From Aliishimia ponticola (GTDB lineage Bacteria > Pseudomonadota > Alphaproteobacteria > Rhodobacterales > Rhodobacteraceae), in contig NZ_SRKY01000002.1 in assembly GCF_004803475.1 (NCBI RefSeq), forward strand, positions 592,854-656,853: a stretch of DNA of 64,000 nt, read 5' to 3'. Position 1 is the stretch's first letter. Each line of letters begins with the position of its first letter. A program made the translations under genes and the position numbers. Below are positions 46,289 through 54,848 of the stretch, piece by piece. The notes below the pieces were generated by a model. That model saw only the letters and a program-made list of their open reading frames with translations, was not told the origin of the DNA and searched no databases.

Positions 46289-46334
46289 GCAGGTCGTCCT
46301 GGCGAAAGCCCGTTCAAGGCCGGGTCGTCCCGGC
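46289..46334 (-). ncRNA. Guanidine-II (mini-ykkC) riboswitch
   Basis: On the minus strand the RNA has two hairpins with the diagnostic ACGA (ACGR) tetraloops: GCCGGG-ACGA-CCCGGC (complement of 46319-46334) then CAGG-ACGA-CCTG (complement of 46290-46301), separated by 17 bases. The second hairpin lies just upstream of the GGAGG site of the SMR gene. Guanidine-II riboswitches pair two such loops to bind guanidinium and free the ribosome-binding site. Identification is from the loop sequences and the SugE-type target; coordinates cover the two hairpins. Confidence 0.9.
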
Positions 46335-46795
46335 GGGCGGTTGATCCGCTGGTATGATGTGCAGGCTGCTGCGTCAAGTCCGGAGGCAAAGGGAAGAGCG
46401 GCGGCGGTTTTCCAGCATATTGCGCCAATGGTGAATTGGGCGGCTGCGCCATTTCATACCGGCCGGACGACGCGCCGCCATGAGGCGCCAGCCGCCGTTC
46501 ATCTTCGTCACCCCAAGCAATTTCGGGATTTCAAAGGGGGAATTTCGCGTGATCAAAAGGGAAAAGCGCCATTTCCGAAAGGCGGCTGTCATTTTGAAAT
46601 GATTTCCAGAAATTTGAGGCAACACAAGAAAGCGCTGATTAAGTGCCGACTTGTTCCAAATCCAGCCTTAGTTGGGACAATATTATTCAATTAATACGTT
46701 CTTACGAAAGAAAATTTGTATGGATCATCAGTGAATTGGGTTCCCAGTTCTGATCGGTGTTGTGCAACTGCCACAATTTTAAAGGTGCCAAAACT
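46335..46795. other. Intergenic region between the guanidine riboswitch and a VPLPA-CTERM gene
   Basis: No gene is supported. The outward promoters of the riboswitch operon (minus) and of the VPLPA-CTERM gene (plus) must lie here. The last 200 bases are AT-rich, unlike flanking genes, and lead to ATG 46796. I could not identify a reliable -35/-10 pair. Confidence 0.4.
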
Positions 46796-47497
46796 ATGAA
46801 ACTTAAATCTCTCGCCGCTGCGTGTTTCGGAATCGCCGTCACTGCAATTGCAGGTTCGTCCACGGCTGCAACCTATACGCTGACCTATTCGGGCGTCCTG
46901 GACACTGTTCGTGGCCTGGACAACGCGACCGTGACAGAGGGCGTTGCATTTTCCGGCAGCGTTGTGCTTGACGACGCGGCCGCCAAGACGCTCGACTACG
47001 GTTTCACCGCGTATTACCCGATCCTTTCGCATACGTTGACCATCGGAACCCTTCCCGCACTTGAAAGCGGACCGAAGGATTATGGTTTGCAGATCGTCAA
47101 TCAAACATCGACGGATTCCGCCCATGTGAGGTCGTCCCTCAATCCTAGCGTTGGCGTTCAGGACTTTGGGGTGAATTTCGTCGGCCCTAACACCCTGTTT
47201 CCCAGCAGTTCATGGGACGAATTTTTGACTCTTGGACAGGGATCTTTGGATAGCTTCAAAAGTGCATTTATGACTGTGAGCCTCTTTGGCGATAACTCCC
47301 CATTCGGCAGTTTCAGTCAGTCGTCGATGTTCGGTGACTGCACCGAGTATAGCGGTTGCAAGCTGTCCGGCACCATCAACACCCTCGGCGCACCAGCGCA
47401 GCCGGCAGCCGTGCCGTTGCCTGCGGGCGGGTTGCTGCTGCTTTCCGGACTGGCCGGTGTCGCTGGCCTGCATCGCAAGAAAAAGCGCGCCGCTTGA
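46796..47497 (+). CDS. Secreted VPLPA-CTERM sorting-domain protein
   Basis: 233 residues from ATG 46796 (MKLKSLAAACFGIAVTAIAGSSTAA, a signal peptide). The middle is a beta-rich domain with a repeated Gly/Ser/Asp pattern and no known active site. The C-terminus VPLPAGGLLLLSGLAG followed by HRKKKRA is the exosortase sorting tail. The mature protein should be released from the inner membrane by cleavage and attached outside. A strong terminator lies 54 bases after the stop. It sits alone in the miaB-phoH insert. Confidence 0.85.
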   Translation: MKLKSLAAACFGIAVTAIAGSSTAATYTLTYSGVLDTVRGLDNATVTEGVAFSGSVVLDDAAAKTLDYGFTAYYPILSHTLTIGTLPALESGPKDYGLQIVNQTSTDSAHVRSSLNPSVGVQDFGVNFVGPNTLFPSSSWDEFLTLGQGSLDSFKSAFMTVSLFGDNSPFGSFSQSSMFGDCTEYSGCKLSGTINTLGAPAQPAAVPLPAGGLLLLSGLAGVAGLHRKKKRAA

Positions 47498-47550
47498 CGC
47501 GGCCGCGAGACAGCATTCCGCAGGCGTACGCCTGAGCAAAGCATAAGCTC

Positions 47551-47582
47551 AAAGGCGCAGGTGAAACCCTGCGCCTTTTTTT
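47551..47582 (+). terminator. Rho-independent terminator
   Basis: AAAGGCGCAGG (47551-47561), loop, CCTGCGCCTTT (47568-47578) followed by T run to 47582. It ends the VPLPA-CTERM transcript. A small palindrome CAGGCGT-ACGCCTG lies upstream at 47521-47534. Confidence 0.9.
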
Positions 47583-48180
47583 GCATCCCCGAGGTCGACG
47601 ACGGCAAGCCCCATGGTGGGTGGGCGCCCGCAGCGGTGACACATGGCCGTTCGGGCCCAAGTTGGTCCCATTGCAAAGCGCGGGATATTGTGCCCAATGC
47701 GATAAAGCCCCCGGATTTCATGGCGCCGAAGTGCGAAAGGTTTTTGACGAGTCAATTATTTTGGTTTCCTGAATGGAAACACACTGTATCCGAATAAGAC
47801 CGCTCTCACTTAAGTGGGGTCGATTTTGCCTACTAATTGGGCGAAGCTAGAATTTGGAAATAGGGATGCGATTGTCCGGCAAAAAGAAATAGGGAAAAGA
47901 ATTACAAAGCAAAAATATACGAATGCCCAAATAACTTGCGAATCATTTTTTAACACACGGTGCGGTGAAGAATTGCCAATGCCCCAGACTACCGTCGCGC
48001 CCGTCGGTCCAGCCTCTTGCCGAAGGTCACCCACCGGGGCCGGGCGGCGGCGGGTGGTTATTTGTCGGGCAGTTCCGCCCGGATGCCACCCCGACGCGGG
48101 CCGAAACACGGCTTGGCGGTGGTGCTCCGGTCCGGCACGGTTCTATGGTGCGGCGATTTCTGCGCGAAAGGGCGAGCATA
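47583..48180. other. Intergenic stretch with an AT-rich patch
   Basis: Positions about 47750-47960 are clearly AT-rich compared with the surrounding GC-rich genes, and no gene is seen there. Open frames on both strands across it have no ribosome-binding site and no family resemblance. The composition suggests imported or degraded DNA, or a promoter region for the NTF2-like/deacetylase pair. I see no identifiable remnant. Confidence 0.4.
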
Positions 48181-48600
48181 ATGTCGAAAGATCCTCTCAG
48201 CCACGCGAAGGATGTGGTCGAACGCTATCTCGAACTGTCGATGGTTCCCGATCCGGAGGGCGCGGCGCGCCATGTTGCGCCGGAGTTTCGCATGGTGTTC
48301 ACGGGCGGGCGGCGGTTTTCCTCGCCCGCGGAGTCGGCGGCGTTCAACGCCAAACGCTATGCCTGGGTGAAGAAGCGGTTCCTGCGGACCGATGCCGCGC
48401 TGGACGCCGAAACCGGAGAGGTGCGCGTCTATAATACAGGGCATCTTTATGGGGAATGGCCGGACGGGACGGCCTTCGACGGCAATCGCTATATCGATAT
48501 CTTTGTGGTCAAGGACGGGCTGATCGTGGAAACGCAGGTCTGGAATGACAGCGCCGAAATCCTGCTGCATGGGGCCGGGCTGGCCGAGGCACCGCTATGA
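48181..48600 (+). CDS. NTF2/SnoaL-like protein
   Basis: 139 residues from ATG 48181, following a GCGAGCATA stretch. Pattern of a small NTF2-like cone fold: helix DPLSHAKDVVERYLELSMVPDPEGAARHV, then strands EFRMVFTGG..., VRVYNTGHLYGEWPDGTAFDGNRYIDIFVVKDGLIVETQVWNDSAEI. Such proteins are small-molecule isomerases, cyclases or binding proteins. It overlaps the next gene by four bases, so the two act together; its role there is unknown. Confidence 0.75.
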   Translation: MSKDPLSHAKDVVERYLELSMVPDPEGAARHVAPEFRMVFTGGRRFSSPAESAAFNAKRYAWVKKRFLRTDAALDAETGEVRVYNTGHLYGEWPDGTAFDGNRYIDIFVVKDGLIVETQVWNDSAEILLHGAGLAEAPL

Positions 48601-49499
48601 GCCTGCCGGATCACGGGCGCTATGACTATGTGCCGATCACGCGCCGACCAGAGGTGACCTGGCCCGAGGGCAAGCGGCTGGCCGTCTATATCGGGCTCAA
48701 TTTGGAACATTTCGCCTTCGCAGAAGGGCTGGGGGCAGAGCTCGCGCCCGGTGGCCCGCAGCCCGACATTCTGAACTATGCGTGGCGCGATTACGGGAAC
48801 CGGGTCGGGGCGTGGCGGATGCTTGACCTGCTGGACCGGCTGTCCTTTCCCGCGACCGTGCTGGCCAACAGCGCCATGTATGGCTACACGCCGGAACTGA
48901 TGGCGGCGGTGCGCGCGCGTGGCGACGAGGTGGCCGGTCATGGCCGCACCAATAGCGATCGGCAAAGCACCATGTCCGAGGCGCAGGAACGCGCCATGAT
49001 CGAAGAGGCCACGCGCACGATCCATGCGGCAGAAGGTGTGGCGCCCACGGGCTGGCTGAGCCCCTGGATCGCAGAAAGCAAGGTCACGCCGGACCTGCTG
49101 GCCGAGGCGGGGTATCGCTATACGCTCAACTGGTGCATGGATGATCAGCCGGTCTGGATGCGAACCCGCTCCGGCCCGCTGCTCAGCGTTCCTTATCCGC
49201 AAGAGGTGAACGACATTCCCGCCATCGTCGCGCGAAAGGACAGCGCGTCCGATTTTGCCGATATGATCGTGGACAACTTTGACGAGATGCTGGACCAGTC
49301 GCAGGGGCAAAGCCTTGTGATGGGCATAGCCTTGCACCCGTATATCGTCGGGCAACCCTTTCGGCTGCGCCATCTGGCGCGCGCGCTGACCCATGTGGCG
49401 GGCCACCGGGACGAGGTCTGGCTGACCCGCGCCGGGGATATCGCCGAACATTGGGCACGCGCGGTGCCGCCCGGCGCGAAGGACGGCGCGCCGAGATGA
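48597..49499 (+). CDS. Polysaccharide deacetylase-family (PuuE-like) protein
   Basis: 300 residues. A NodB-type pattern: KRLAVYIGLNLEHFAF, LDRLSFPATVLANSAMYGYTPELMAAVRARGDEVAGHGRTNSDRQSTM, then ESKVTPDLLAEAGYRYTLNWCMDDQP. The GHGRTNSDRQ block and absence of an export signal resemble the allantoinase-like PuuE group more than true chitin deacetylases. It might hydrolyse an allantoin- or carbamoyl-type compound. It overlaps the NTF2-like gene by four bases. Confidence 0.78.
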   Translation: MSLPDHGRYDYVPITRRPEVTWPEGKRLAVYIGLNLEHFAFAEGLGAELAPGGPQPDILNYAWRDYGNRVGAWRMLDLLDRLSFPATVLANSAMYGYTPELMAAVRARGDEVAGHGRTNSDRQSTMSEAQERAMIEEATRTIHAAEGVAPTGWLSPWIAESKVTPDLLAEAGYRYTLNWCMDDQPVWMRTRSGPLLSVPYPQEVNDIPAIVARKDSASDFADMIVDNFDEMLDQSQGQSLVMGIALHPYIVGQPFRLRHLARALTHVAGHRDEVWLTRAGDIAEHWARAVPPGAKDGAPR

Positions 49500-49706
49500 C
49501 GGCCCCTCGGTGCATCCCAAGATGGAGCGCCGTCTTCCCGGCCTGCGTGCGGCGTGACGCGAAGATAACTGGCGATTTGCAACCTCAAGTCGAAAAAGCC
49601 GCCGGTTCAGGTGACATTTTGCTTTGCAGCGCGGGGAAGTGCTGCCATGATATTGTTATCGGGTGCCAGCGCTGCTGCCATATATAGCGTTCAAATAGGG
49701 GGACCG

Positions 49707-50267
49707 ATGACAGGAATTTTCAAGAAGCTGGTGCTGCCCCTGGTTGCGGCATTCGCTGTTTCATCGACCGCCGTGGCGCAGGATATTCCGCGCGGTCAGC
49801 CTTCCGGCAAGATCGAATGGGGCGTCTATGTGGACCCGGACGGTTGTATGCACTGGTGGGCCGATGGCGGGATCGAAGGGGTCATGGTCTCGCGTCTGCA
49901 TCCCGAAACCGGCAAGCCGGTCTGCCTGAAGCGCGACACATGCTATGTCGGCGAGGGGGATACCCATTTCGCCACCGACAGCGCGCATCTGACGGCCCAT
50001 GCCCGCAAGAATCTGCACAAGGTCTTCACGCAAAAGGACGTCTTTGGATACGCGGTCTATGGCCATACGGACAGCCGCGCCTCGCATGCCTATAACCGCG
50101 GCCTGTCCAAGCGGCGCGCAGCGGCGGTTGCGAATTACGGGCGCTCTGTCGGGGCGGTGATCGAACAGCAATACGGGTTCGGGGAAACACGTCCCCGGGC
50201 GACGAACAAGACCGCAGCGGGGCGCAAGGCCAACCGCCGCGTCGAAGTGATCTGCTACAGGTGGTAA
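49707..50267 (+). CDS. OmpA-family protein with an N-terminal Cys motif
   Basis: 186 residues from ATG 49707, with AGGGGGA upstream. A signal peptide ends at AVAQD. Then WGVYVDPDGCMHWWADGGIEGVMVSRLHPETGKPVC, a conserved PDGC...SGKPxC-like motif shared with the next lipoprotein, and an OmpA C-terminal peptidoglycan-binding domain (FATDSAHLTAHARKNLHKVF, YGHTDSRASHAYNRGLSKRRAAAV, KANRRVEVICY). It probably sits in the periplasm bound to peptidoglycan. The start was chosen for its ribosome-binding site. Confidence 0.85.
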   Translation: MTGIFKKLVLPLVAAFAVSSTAVAQDIPRGQPSGKIEWGVYVDPDGCMHWWADGGIEGVMVSRLHPETGKPVCLKRDTCYVGEGDTHFATDSAHLTAHARKNLHKVFTQKDVFGYAVYGHTDSRASHAYNRGLSKRRAAAVANYGRSVGAVIEQQYGFGETRPRATNKTAAGRKANRRVEVICYRW

Positions 50268-50272
50268 TCGCG

Positions 50273-50653
50273 ATGAAAGCAATTCTGAAAAGCCGGCTGA
50301 TCCTGCCTTGTGCCGCGCTGGCGGCGCTTGGCGCCTGCGTCGAAGGCACTGGCACCTATAGCGGGCCCAATTCGGTGATCGCGACCAATACGGACAAGGG
50401 CAAGGATGAAGGCCCGTTCCAGGATAGCCATCCTGCCGTGGTCTACACGCCCGATGGGTGCCAGGTCTGGTATATCGATGACGGGGTAGAGGCCTATGCC
50501 GACAACCGGTACGATCCGGTCTCCGGCAAGCCGATCTGCAACGATGCCTATCCGCCGGGCACGGTGGTCGGTCCGTATCAAAGCAGCAATTCCGGGGTGA
50601 CGGACCGCATACCGGGGCCATCCGGCGTTCCAACGGTGATCCCGACCGAATGA
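50273..50653 (+). CDS. Lipoprotein sharing a Cys motif with the upstream OmpA-like protein
   Basis: 126 residues from ATG 50273, five bases after the OmpA-like stop. A lipobox LAALGAC at about residue 21 predicts lipidation. The mature part has VVYTPDGCQVWYIDDGVEAYADNRYDPVSGKPIC, which matches the OmpA-like protein's PDGC...GKPxC motif, then a Gly/Pro/Ser-rich tail. It probably lies in the outer membrane beside that protein. The small motif may be an uncharacterised domain. No function is known to me. Confidence 0.75.
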   Translation: MKAILKSRLILPCAALAALGACVEGTGTYSGPNSVIATNTDKGKDEGPFQDSHPAVVYTPDGCQVWYIDDGVEAYADNRYDPVSGKPICNDAYPPGTVVGPYQSSNSGVTDRIPGPSGVPTVIPTE

Positions 50654-50824
50654 TCTTGCGGTCGCGTCAGCCCCGCAGATATTGCCGAACATCACACGGC
50701 GCGCCCATGGGTGCGCCGTTTTGCATCCGGGGGGCAAATCACCGCCGGAAACAGGCCCGCGGCGCTTGCGCTAATCGCCCGCCGGTGGCACCCTCAAGAC
50801 AACGAAAAGACTCAGGAGCAGCCC

Positions 50825-51850
50825 TTGGACATCGGTACATTCACGTCCGCTGACGTCAAACATTCCGATGGGGTGTCAGAGGCCCTCGTAGCTTTCCCTG
50901 ATAACCGATTGCTGATCGAACTATGCGGCGAATTCGACCGCAACCTGTCCGACATAGAACAACGCCTAGGCGTTCAGATCGTGCGGCGCGGCAATGAGCT
51001 GGCGATCATGGGCGATGGTGACGCGCAGGCCGAAACGGTGAAGCTGCTTGAAACGCTCTATACCCGGCTCGAACAGGGTCGCAGCGTCGAGGCGGAGGAT
51101 ATCGACCGCGAATTGCGGATGGGCGGGTCCGAGGATGGCACCGGCAGCCGCGAGGGCGACCAGCTGGAAATGGATGTGGGCGGCCCGCGGGTCGAGATCA
51201 AGACACGCAAGAAGCTGGTCGAGCCGCGCACGGATGCGCAAAAGGCCTATGTCCAAAGCCTGTTCGAGAACGATCTGGCCTTCGGGATCGGCCCGGCAGG
51301 GACCGGCAAGACCTATCTGGCGGTGGCCGTGGGGGTGAACATGTTCATCTCGGGCGAGGTGGACCGGATCATTCTCAGCCGTCCGGCGGTGGAGGCGGGC
51401 GAGAAGCTTGGCTATCTGCCCGGCGACATGAAGGAAAAGGTCGATCCCTATATGCAGCCGCTCTACGACGCGCTGCATGATTTCCTGCCCGGCAAGCAAT
51501 TGGCCAAGCTGATCGAAGAGAAAAAGATCGAAATCGCGCCGCTGGCCTTCATGCGGGGGCGCACGCTCAGCCGGGCTTTCGTGGTGCTGGACGAGGCGCA
51601 GAATGCCACGTCGATGCAGATGAAGATGTTCCTGACGCGGCTTGGCGAAGGCTCGCGCATGGTGATCACAGGCGACCGCACGCAGATCGACCTGCCGCGC
51701 GGGGTGCAATCGGGGCTGCATGACGCGGAACGACTGCTCAAGGGCATCCGCAAGATCGGCTTCAACTATTTCACCTCCAAGGACGTGGTGCGTCACCCGC
51801 TCGTGGCGGCGATCATCGAAGCGTATGAGGCCGATGTCGACGGTCTGTAA
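50825..51850 (+). CDS. phoH: PhoH-family ATPase
   Basis: 341 residues from TTG 50825; AGGAG is six bases upstream, whereas in-frame ATGs further upstream would overlap the lipoprotein gene. Walker A is FGIGPAGTGKTYLA, Walker B VVLDEAQNATSMQMKMFL, and sensor motif VITGDRTQIDLP. KSVEAxxELRM/KH-type N-terminal residues precede. It is an RNA/nucleotide-binding ATPase of ribosome maturation, matching PhoH/YbeZ, and with YbeY forms the usual pair. ybeY begins 51 bases later. Confidence 0.93.
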   Translation: MDIGTFTSADVKHSDGVSEALVAFPDNRLLIELCGEFDRNLSDIEQRLGVQIVRRGNELAIMGDGDAQAETVKLLETLYTRLEQGRSVEAEDIDRELRMGGSEDGTGSREGDQLEMDVGGPRVEIKTRKKLVEPRTDAQKAYVQSLFENDLAFGIGPAGTGKTYLAVAVGVNMFISGEVDRIILSRPAVEAGEKLGYLPGDMKEKVDPYMQPLYDALHDFLPGKQLAKLIEEKKIEIAPLAFMRGRTLSRAFVVLDEAQNATSMQMKMFLTRLGEGSRMVITGDRTQIDLPRGVQSGLHDAERLLKGIRKIGFNYFTSKDVVRHPLVAAIIEAYEADVDGL

Positions 51851-51901
51851 CGGGGCGCGCTGTCACCGGCTGGCTTGCGCCCTTGGGCGAAAGGGCAGCG
51901 C

Positions 51902-52381
51902 GTGACCCCCGATATCGTTGAAGAAGATGCGCGCTGGGCGGATCTGGGGCTGGAGGCGCTGGCCGCCACGGCCATCACCGCGACGCTGACCCATCTCGAT
52001 CTGGACCCCGACGCGGCAGAGATCGCCATTCTCGCCTGTGACGATGACCGGATCGCCGTTCTCAATTCCGAATTTCGGGGCAAGCCGAGCCCGACCAATG
52101 TGCTCAGCTGGCCCGCGCAGGATCTTGTCCCGCCCGAAGCGCCAGAGGCCGATCCCGATGGCAGTCTGCCCCTTGGCGATATTGCGCTGGCCTATGACAC
52201 CTGTGCGCGCGAAGCCGCCGAACAGGGCAAGCCCATGGCCGATCACGTGACGCATTTGCTTGTTCACGGAATCCTTCATCTTTTAGGTTACGACCACATC
52301 CGCGACGAAGATGCCACATTGATGGAGGGGTTGGAGGTCGTGGTACTTGGCAAATTGGGTCTTTCTGACCCATATACGTGA
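51902..52381 (+). CDS. ybeY: Endoribonuclease YbeY
   Basis: 159 residues from GTG 51902, with AAAGGG upstream. The zinc signature [20 protein letters not shown] (three histidines) is intact, with [19 protein letters not shown] before it. It cleaves rRNA ends and takes part in 16S/17S rRNA maturation and quality control. Its partner phoH is just upstream and corC downstream with a 43-base offset to the chosen start, in the conserved miaB/phoH/ybeY/corC/lnt order. Confidence 0.95.
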   Translation: MTPDIVEEDARWADLGLEALAATAITATLTHLDLDPDAAEIAILACDDDRIAVLNSEFRGKPSPTNVLSWPAQDLVPPEAPEADPDGSLPLGDIALAYDTCAREAAEQGKPMADHVTHLLVHGILHLLGYDHIRDEDATLMEGLEVVVLGKLGLSDPYT

Positions 52382-52424
52382 AACGGCGCGGCGAACCCTG
52401 CTGCGCGGTATCTGGAAAGGGACG

Positions 52425-53306
52425 ATGGGCGATACGGACGGCTCGTCTGGTGCAGCGCAGGGCGCGCAGCCGGACACGGAAATGGCAAAAACTTCGGGCG
52501 GGTTCTTTTCCCGCATGATCGAGGCGTTCAGCCCCGCCGAAACGAACGAAACAGTGGAACCGACGCAGGAGCCTGTCACAGGCGCGCGCACAACCGGCAT
52601 GGTCAACCTGCGCCGGATGCGGGTGGAGGACGTGGCCGTGCCAAAGGCGGACATCGTCGCGGTGCCGTTGCAATGCACGCTGCCCGAACTTGTTTCGGTC
52701 TTCAAGGAAAGCGGGCTGACTCGCCTGCCGGTTTACGACGGCACGCTGGACAACCCGATCGGGTTTGCGCATCTCAAGGATCTCGCGTTGAGCCATGGGT
52801 TCAACGGGGATGGACACAGCTTTGACCTGGGCGACATGCTGCGCCCGCTGCTTTTCGTGCCGCCATCGATGACCATCGGTGTGCTGCTGACGAAGATGCA
52901 GGCGGAACGGCGGCATATGGCGCTGGTGATCGACGAATACGGCGGTGTCGACGGGCTTGTGACAATCGAAGACCTCATCGAACAGGTCATCGGCGAGATC
53001 GAGGATGAGCACGACGTTGACGAAGATCAGCATTGGGTCGTGGAAAAACCCGGCGTCTATACCGCACTGGCCAAGACCCCGCTTGAGGAATTCGAGGCCG
53101 AGATCGGCCAGTCGCTGACCGCCCATGACGAGGTCGACGAAGAAGAAATCGATACGCTTGGCGGGCTTGTCTTCATGCTGTCGGGCCGGGTGCCGACGCG
53201 CGGTGAGGTCGTTCCGCACCCGGAAGGGCCCGAATTTGAAGTGATCGACGCCGACCCACGCCGGATCAAGCGGCTTCGTGTCCGGGTGCCGGACCTCCAG
53301 GAATGA
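52425..53306 (+). CDS. CorC/HlyC-type CBS-domain protein
   Basis: 293 residues from ATG 52425, with AAAGGGA upstream; the frame is open further upstream. Two CBS domains are seen in about residues 80-205 (VRRMRVEDVAVPKADIVAVPLQCTLPELVSVFKESGLTRLPVYDGTLDNPIGFAHLKDL and MALVIDEYGGVDGLVTIEDLIEQVIGEIEDEHD). A C-terminal CorC_HlyC domain follows (LEEFEAEIG...LGGLVFMLSGRVPTRGEVV). It is soluble, lacking the DUF21 membrane part. Mg/Co homeostasis is the usual annotation. It overlaps lnt by four bases. Confidence 0.9.
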   Translation: MGDTDGSSGAAQGAQPDTEMAKTSGGFFSRMIEAFSPAETNETVEPTQEPVTGARTTGMVNLRRMRVEDVAVPKADIVAVPLQCTLPELVSVFKESGLTRLPVYDGTLDNPIGFAHLKDLALSHGFNGDGHSFDLGDMLRPLLFVPPSMTIGVLLTKMQAERRHMALVIDEYGGVDGLVTIEDLIEQVIGEIEDEHDVDEDQHWVVEKPGVYTALAKTPLEEFEAEIGQSLTAHDEVDEEEIDTLGGLVFMLSGRVPTRGEVVPHPEGPEFEVIDADPRRIKRLRVRVPDLQE

Positions 53307-54814
53307 TTTTGGACGCGGCGGCGCGTTTGCCGCGTTGGAGCTTTCCGGTGATCTTCGCCGCGCTGGGCTGTCTGTCGGCGGCAGGTTTGCAGCCGCTGGG
53401 CCTTTGGTTTGTCACGCTGATCGCCCTTGGCGCGGCGCTTGCGCTGTTTGCACAGGCACGCGGGCCGTGGCAGGGGGCGTTCTGGCTCTGGTCCTTCGGG
53501 ACGGGGTATTTCGTCACCGGGCTGCGCTGGATTCTCGAACCCTTTCAGGTAGAGGCCGATATTTTCGGCTGGATGGCCCCGTTTGCGCTGGCGCTGATGG
53601 CGGCGGGGCTGGCGCTTTTCTGGGGCGCGGCGGGATGGAGCGCGATCCGCTTCGGGGCCGGGCGGCGCGGGATTTGGCTGGTGCTGACGCTGTGCCTTGC
53701 GGAATTTGCGCGGGCCTATCTGTTTACGGGTTTTCCCTGGGCGGGGCTGGCGCAAATCTGGGTCGATACGCCGATCTCTGGCGCGCTCTCCGTGGCGGGG
53801 CCGCATGGCGTGGCGCTGTTGACCCTGCTGGCGAGTTTCGGCATCGCCGCTTTGGCCGGGCGCGACTGGCGCGGTGCGGCGCTGGGCGCTGGGGCGGCGC
53901 TGCTGCTGGCGGGGTTGGCCGTGCGTCTGGCCCCGGTTCCAGCGGATGCGAACACGGCCCGCCCGGTGATCCGCATCGTGCAGCCCAACGCGCCGCAGCA
54001 CGAGAAATTCGATCCCGATAAGTGGCGCGATTTCTTTTGGCGGCAGGTCGAAGCGACAGAGGCCGCAGGCGACCCGGACCTGATCGTCTGGCCCGAAACC
54101 GCGATTCCGATGCTCTTGAACAACGCGCATGAGGCGCTGGACATCGTGGCCGGGGCTGCGGGCGGCACCGATGTCGTGCTTGGTATTCAACGGATGGACC
54201 CGCAAAAGCGGTTCTATAACGCGCTGATCGTGGTGGCGGCGGATGGCACCGTGTCTGACATCTATAACAAGCACCACCTTGTGCCCTTCGGGGAATACAT
54301 GCCGTTCCCTGCGCTGTTCCGAAACCTCGGGATTCGCGGCTTGGCCGAACGGGCCGATGGCGGCTACAGCGCCGGGCCGGGGCCGCGCATGATCACGGCC
54401 AGCGGTTTGCGCGCGCTTCCGCTGATCTGCTACGAGGCCGTCTTCCCGCAATATGGCCGCGCGGCAGAAGGGCGGCCCGATCTCTTGCTTCAGATCACCA
54501 ATGATGCGTGGTTCGGGACCTATGCCGGCCCGCAGCAGCATCTGGCGCAGGCGCGGATGCGCGCCATCGAACAGGGCCTGCCGCTGGTCCGGTCGGCAAA
54601 TACCGGGATTTCCGCGATGATCGGCCCAACCGGGCAGGTTCTGGCGTCCTTGCCGCTGGGCACCCATGGCTTTGTCGATGCGCCTTTGCCCGCGCCGCTG
54701 CCACCGACATTCTATGCGCGCACCGGCGATTGGGTTGCCTTTTTCGTGCTCATGGCGGGTTTCTTTTTGGTGAACGCCGCGCCCGGTCTCGCGCGGAAAG
54801 GGAAATCGCATTGA
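53303..54814 (+). CDS. lnt: Apolipoprotein N-acyltransferase
   Basis: 503 residues with about seven N-terminal hydrophobic segments then a nitrilase-like domain. Catalytic triad: the Glu in IVWPETAIPMLL, Lys in YNKHHLVPFGEYMPF, and Cys in LPLICYEAVFPQ. WFGTYAGPQQHLAQARMRAIEQGLPLVRSANTGISAMI follows. It N-acylates mature lipoproteins in the inner membrane, the last maturation step. It overlaps corC by four bases. The metK riboswitch begins about 35 bases after its stop. Confidence 0.95.
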   Translation: MILDAAARLPRWSFPVIFAALGCLSAAGLQPLGLWFVTLIALGAALALFAQARGPWQGAFWLWSFGTGYFVTGLRWILEPFQVEADIFGWMAPFALALMAAGLALFWGAAGWSAIRFGAGRRGIWLVLTLCLAEFARAYLFTGFPWAGLAQIWVDTPISGALSVAGPHGVALLTLLASFGIAALAGRDWRGAALGAGAALLLAGLAVRLAPVPADANTARPVIRIVQPNAPQHEKFDPDKWRDFFWRQVEATEAAGDPDLIVWPETAIPMLLNNAHEALDIVAGAAGGTDVVLGIQRMDPQKRFYNALIVVAADGTVSDIYNKHHLVPFGEYMPFPALFRNLGIRGLAERADGGYSAGPGPRMITASGLRALPLICYEAVFPQYGRAAEGRPDLLLQITNDAWFGTYAGPQQHLAQARMRAIEQGLPLVRSANTGISAMIGPTGQVLASLPLGTHGFVDAPLPAPLPPTFYARTGDWVAFFVLMAGFFLVNAAPGLARKGKSH

Positions 54815-54848
54815 CCGTCGCCTGACGCCCGCGTATGTCGGTTCGACG

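Noticed and set aside
47814..48434. A plus-strand frame across the AT-rich patch before the NTF2-like gene
   Set aside because: It has no ribosome-binding site and changes from AT-rich to antisense-type GC-rich sequence; it overlaps the true NTF2-like gene in another frame.
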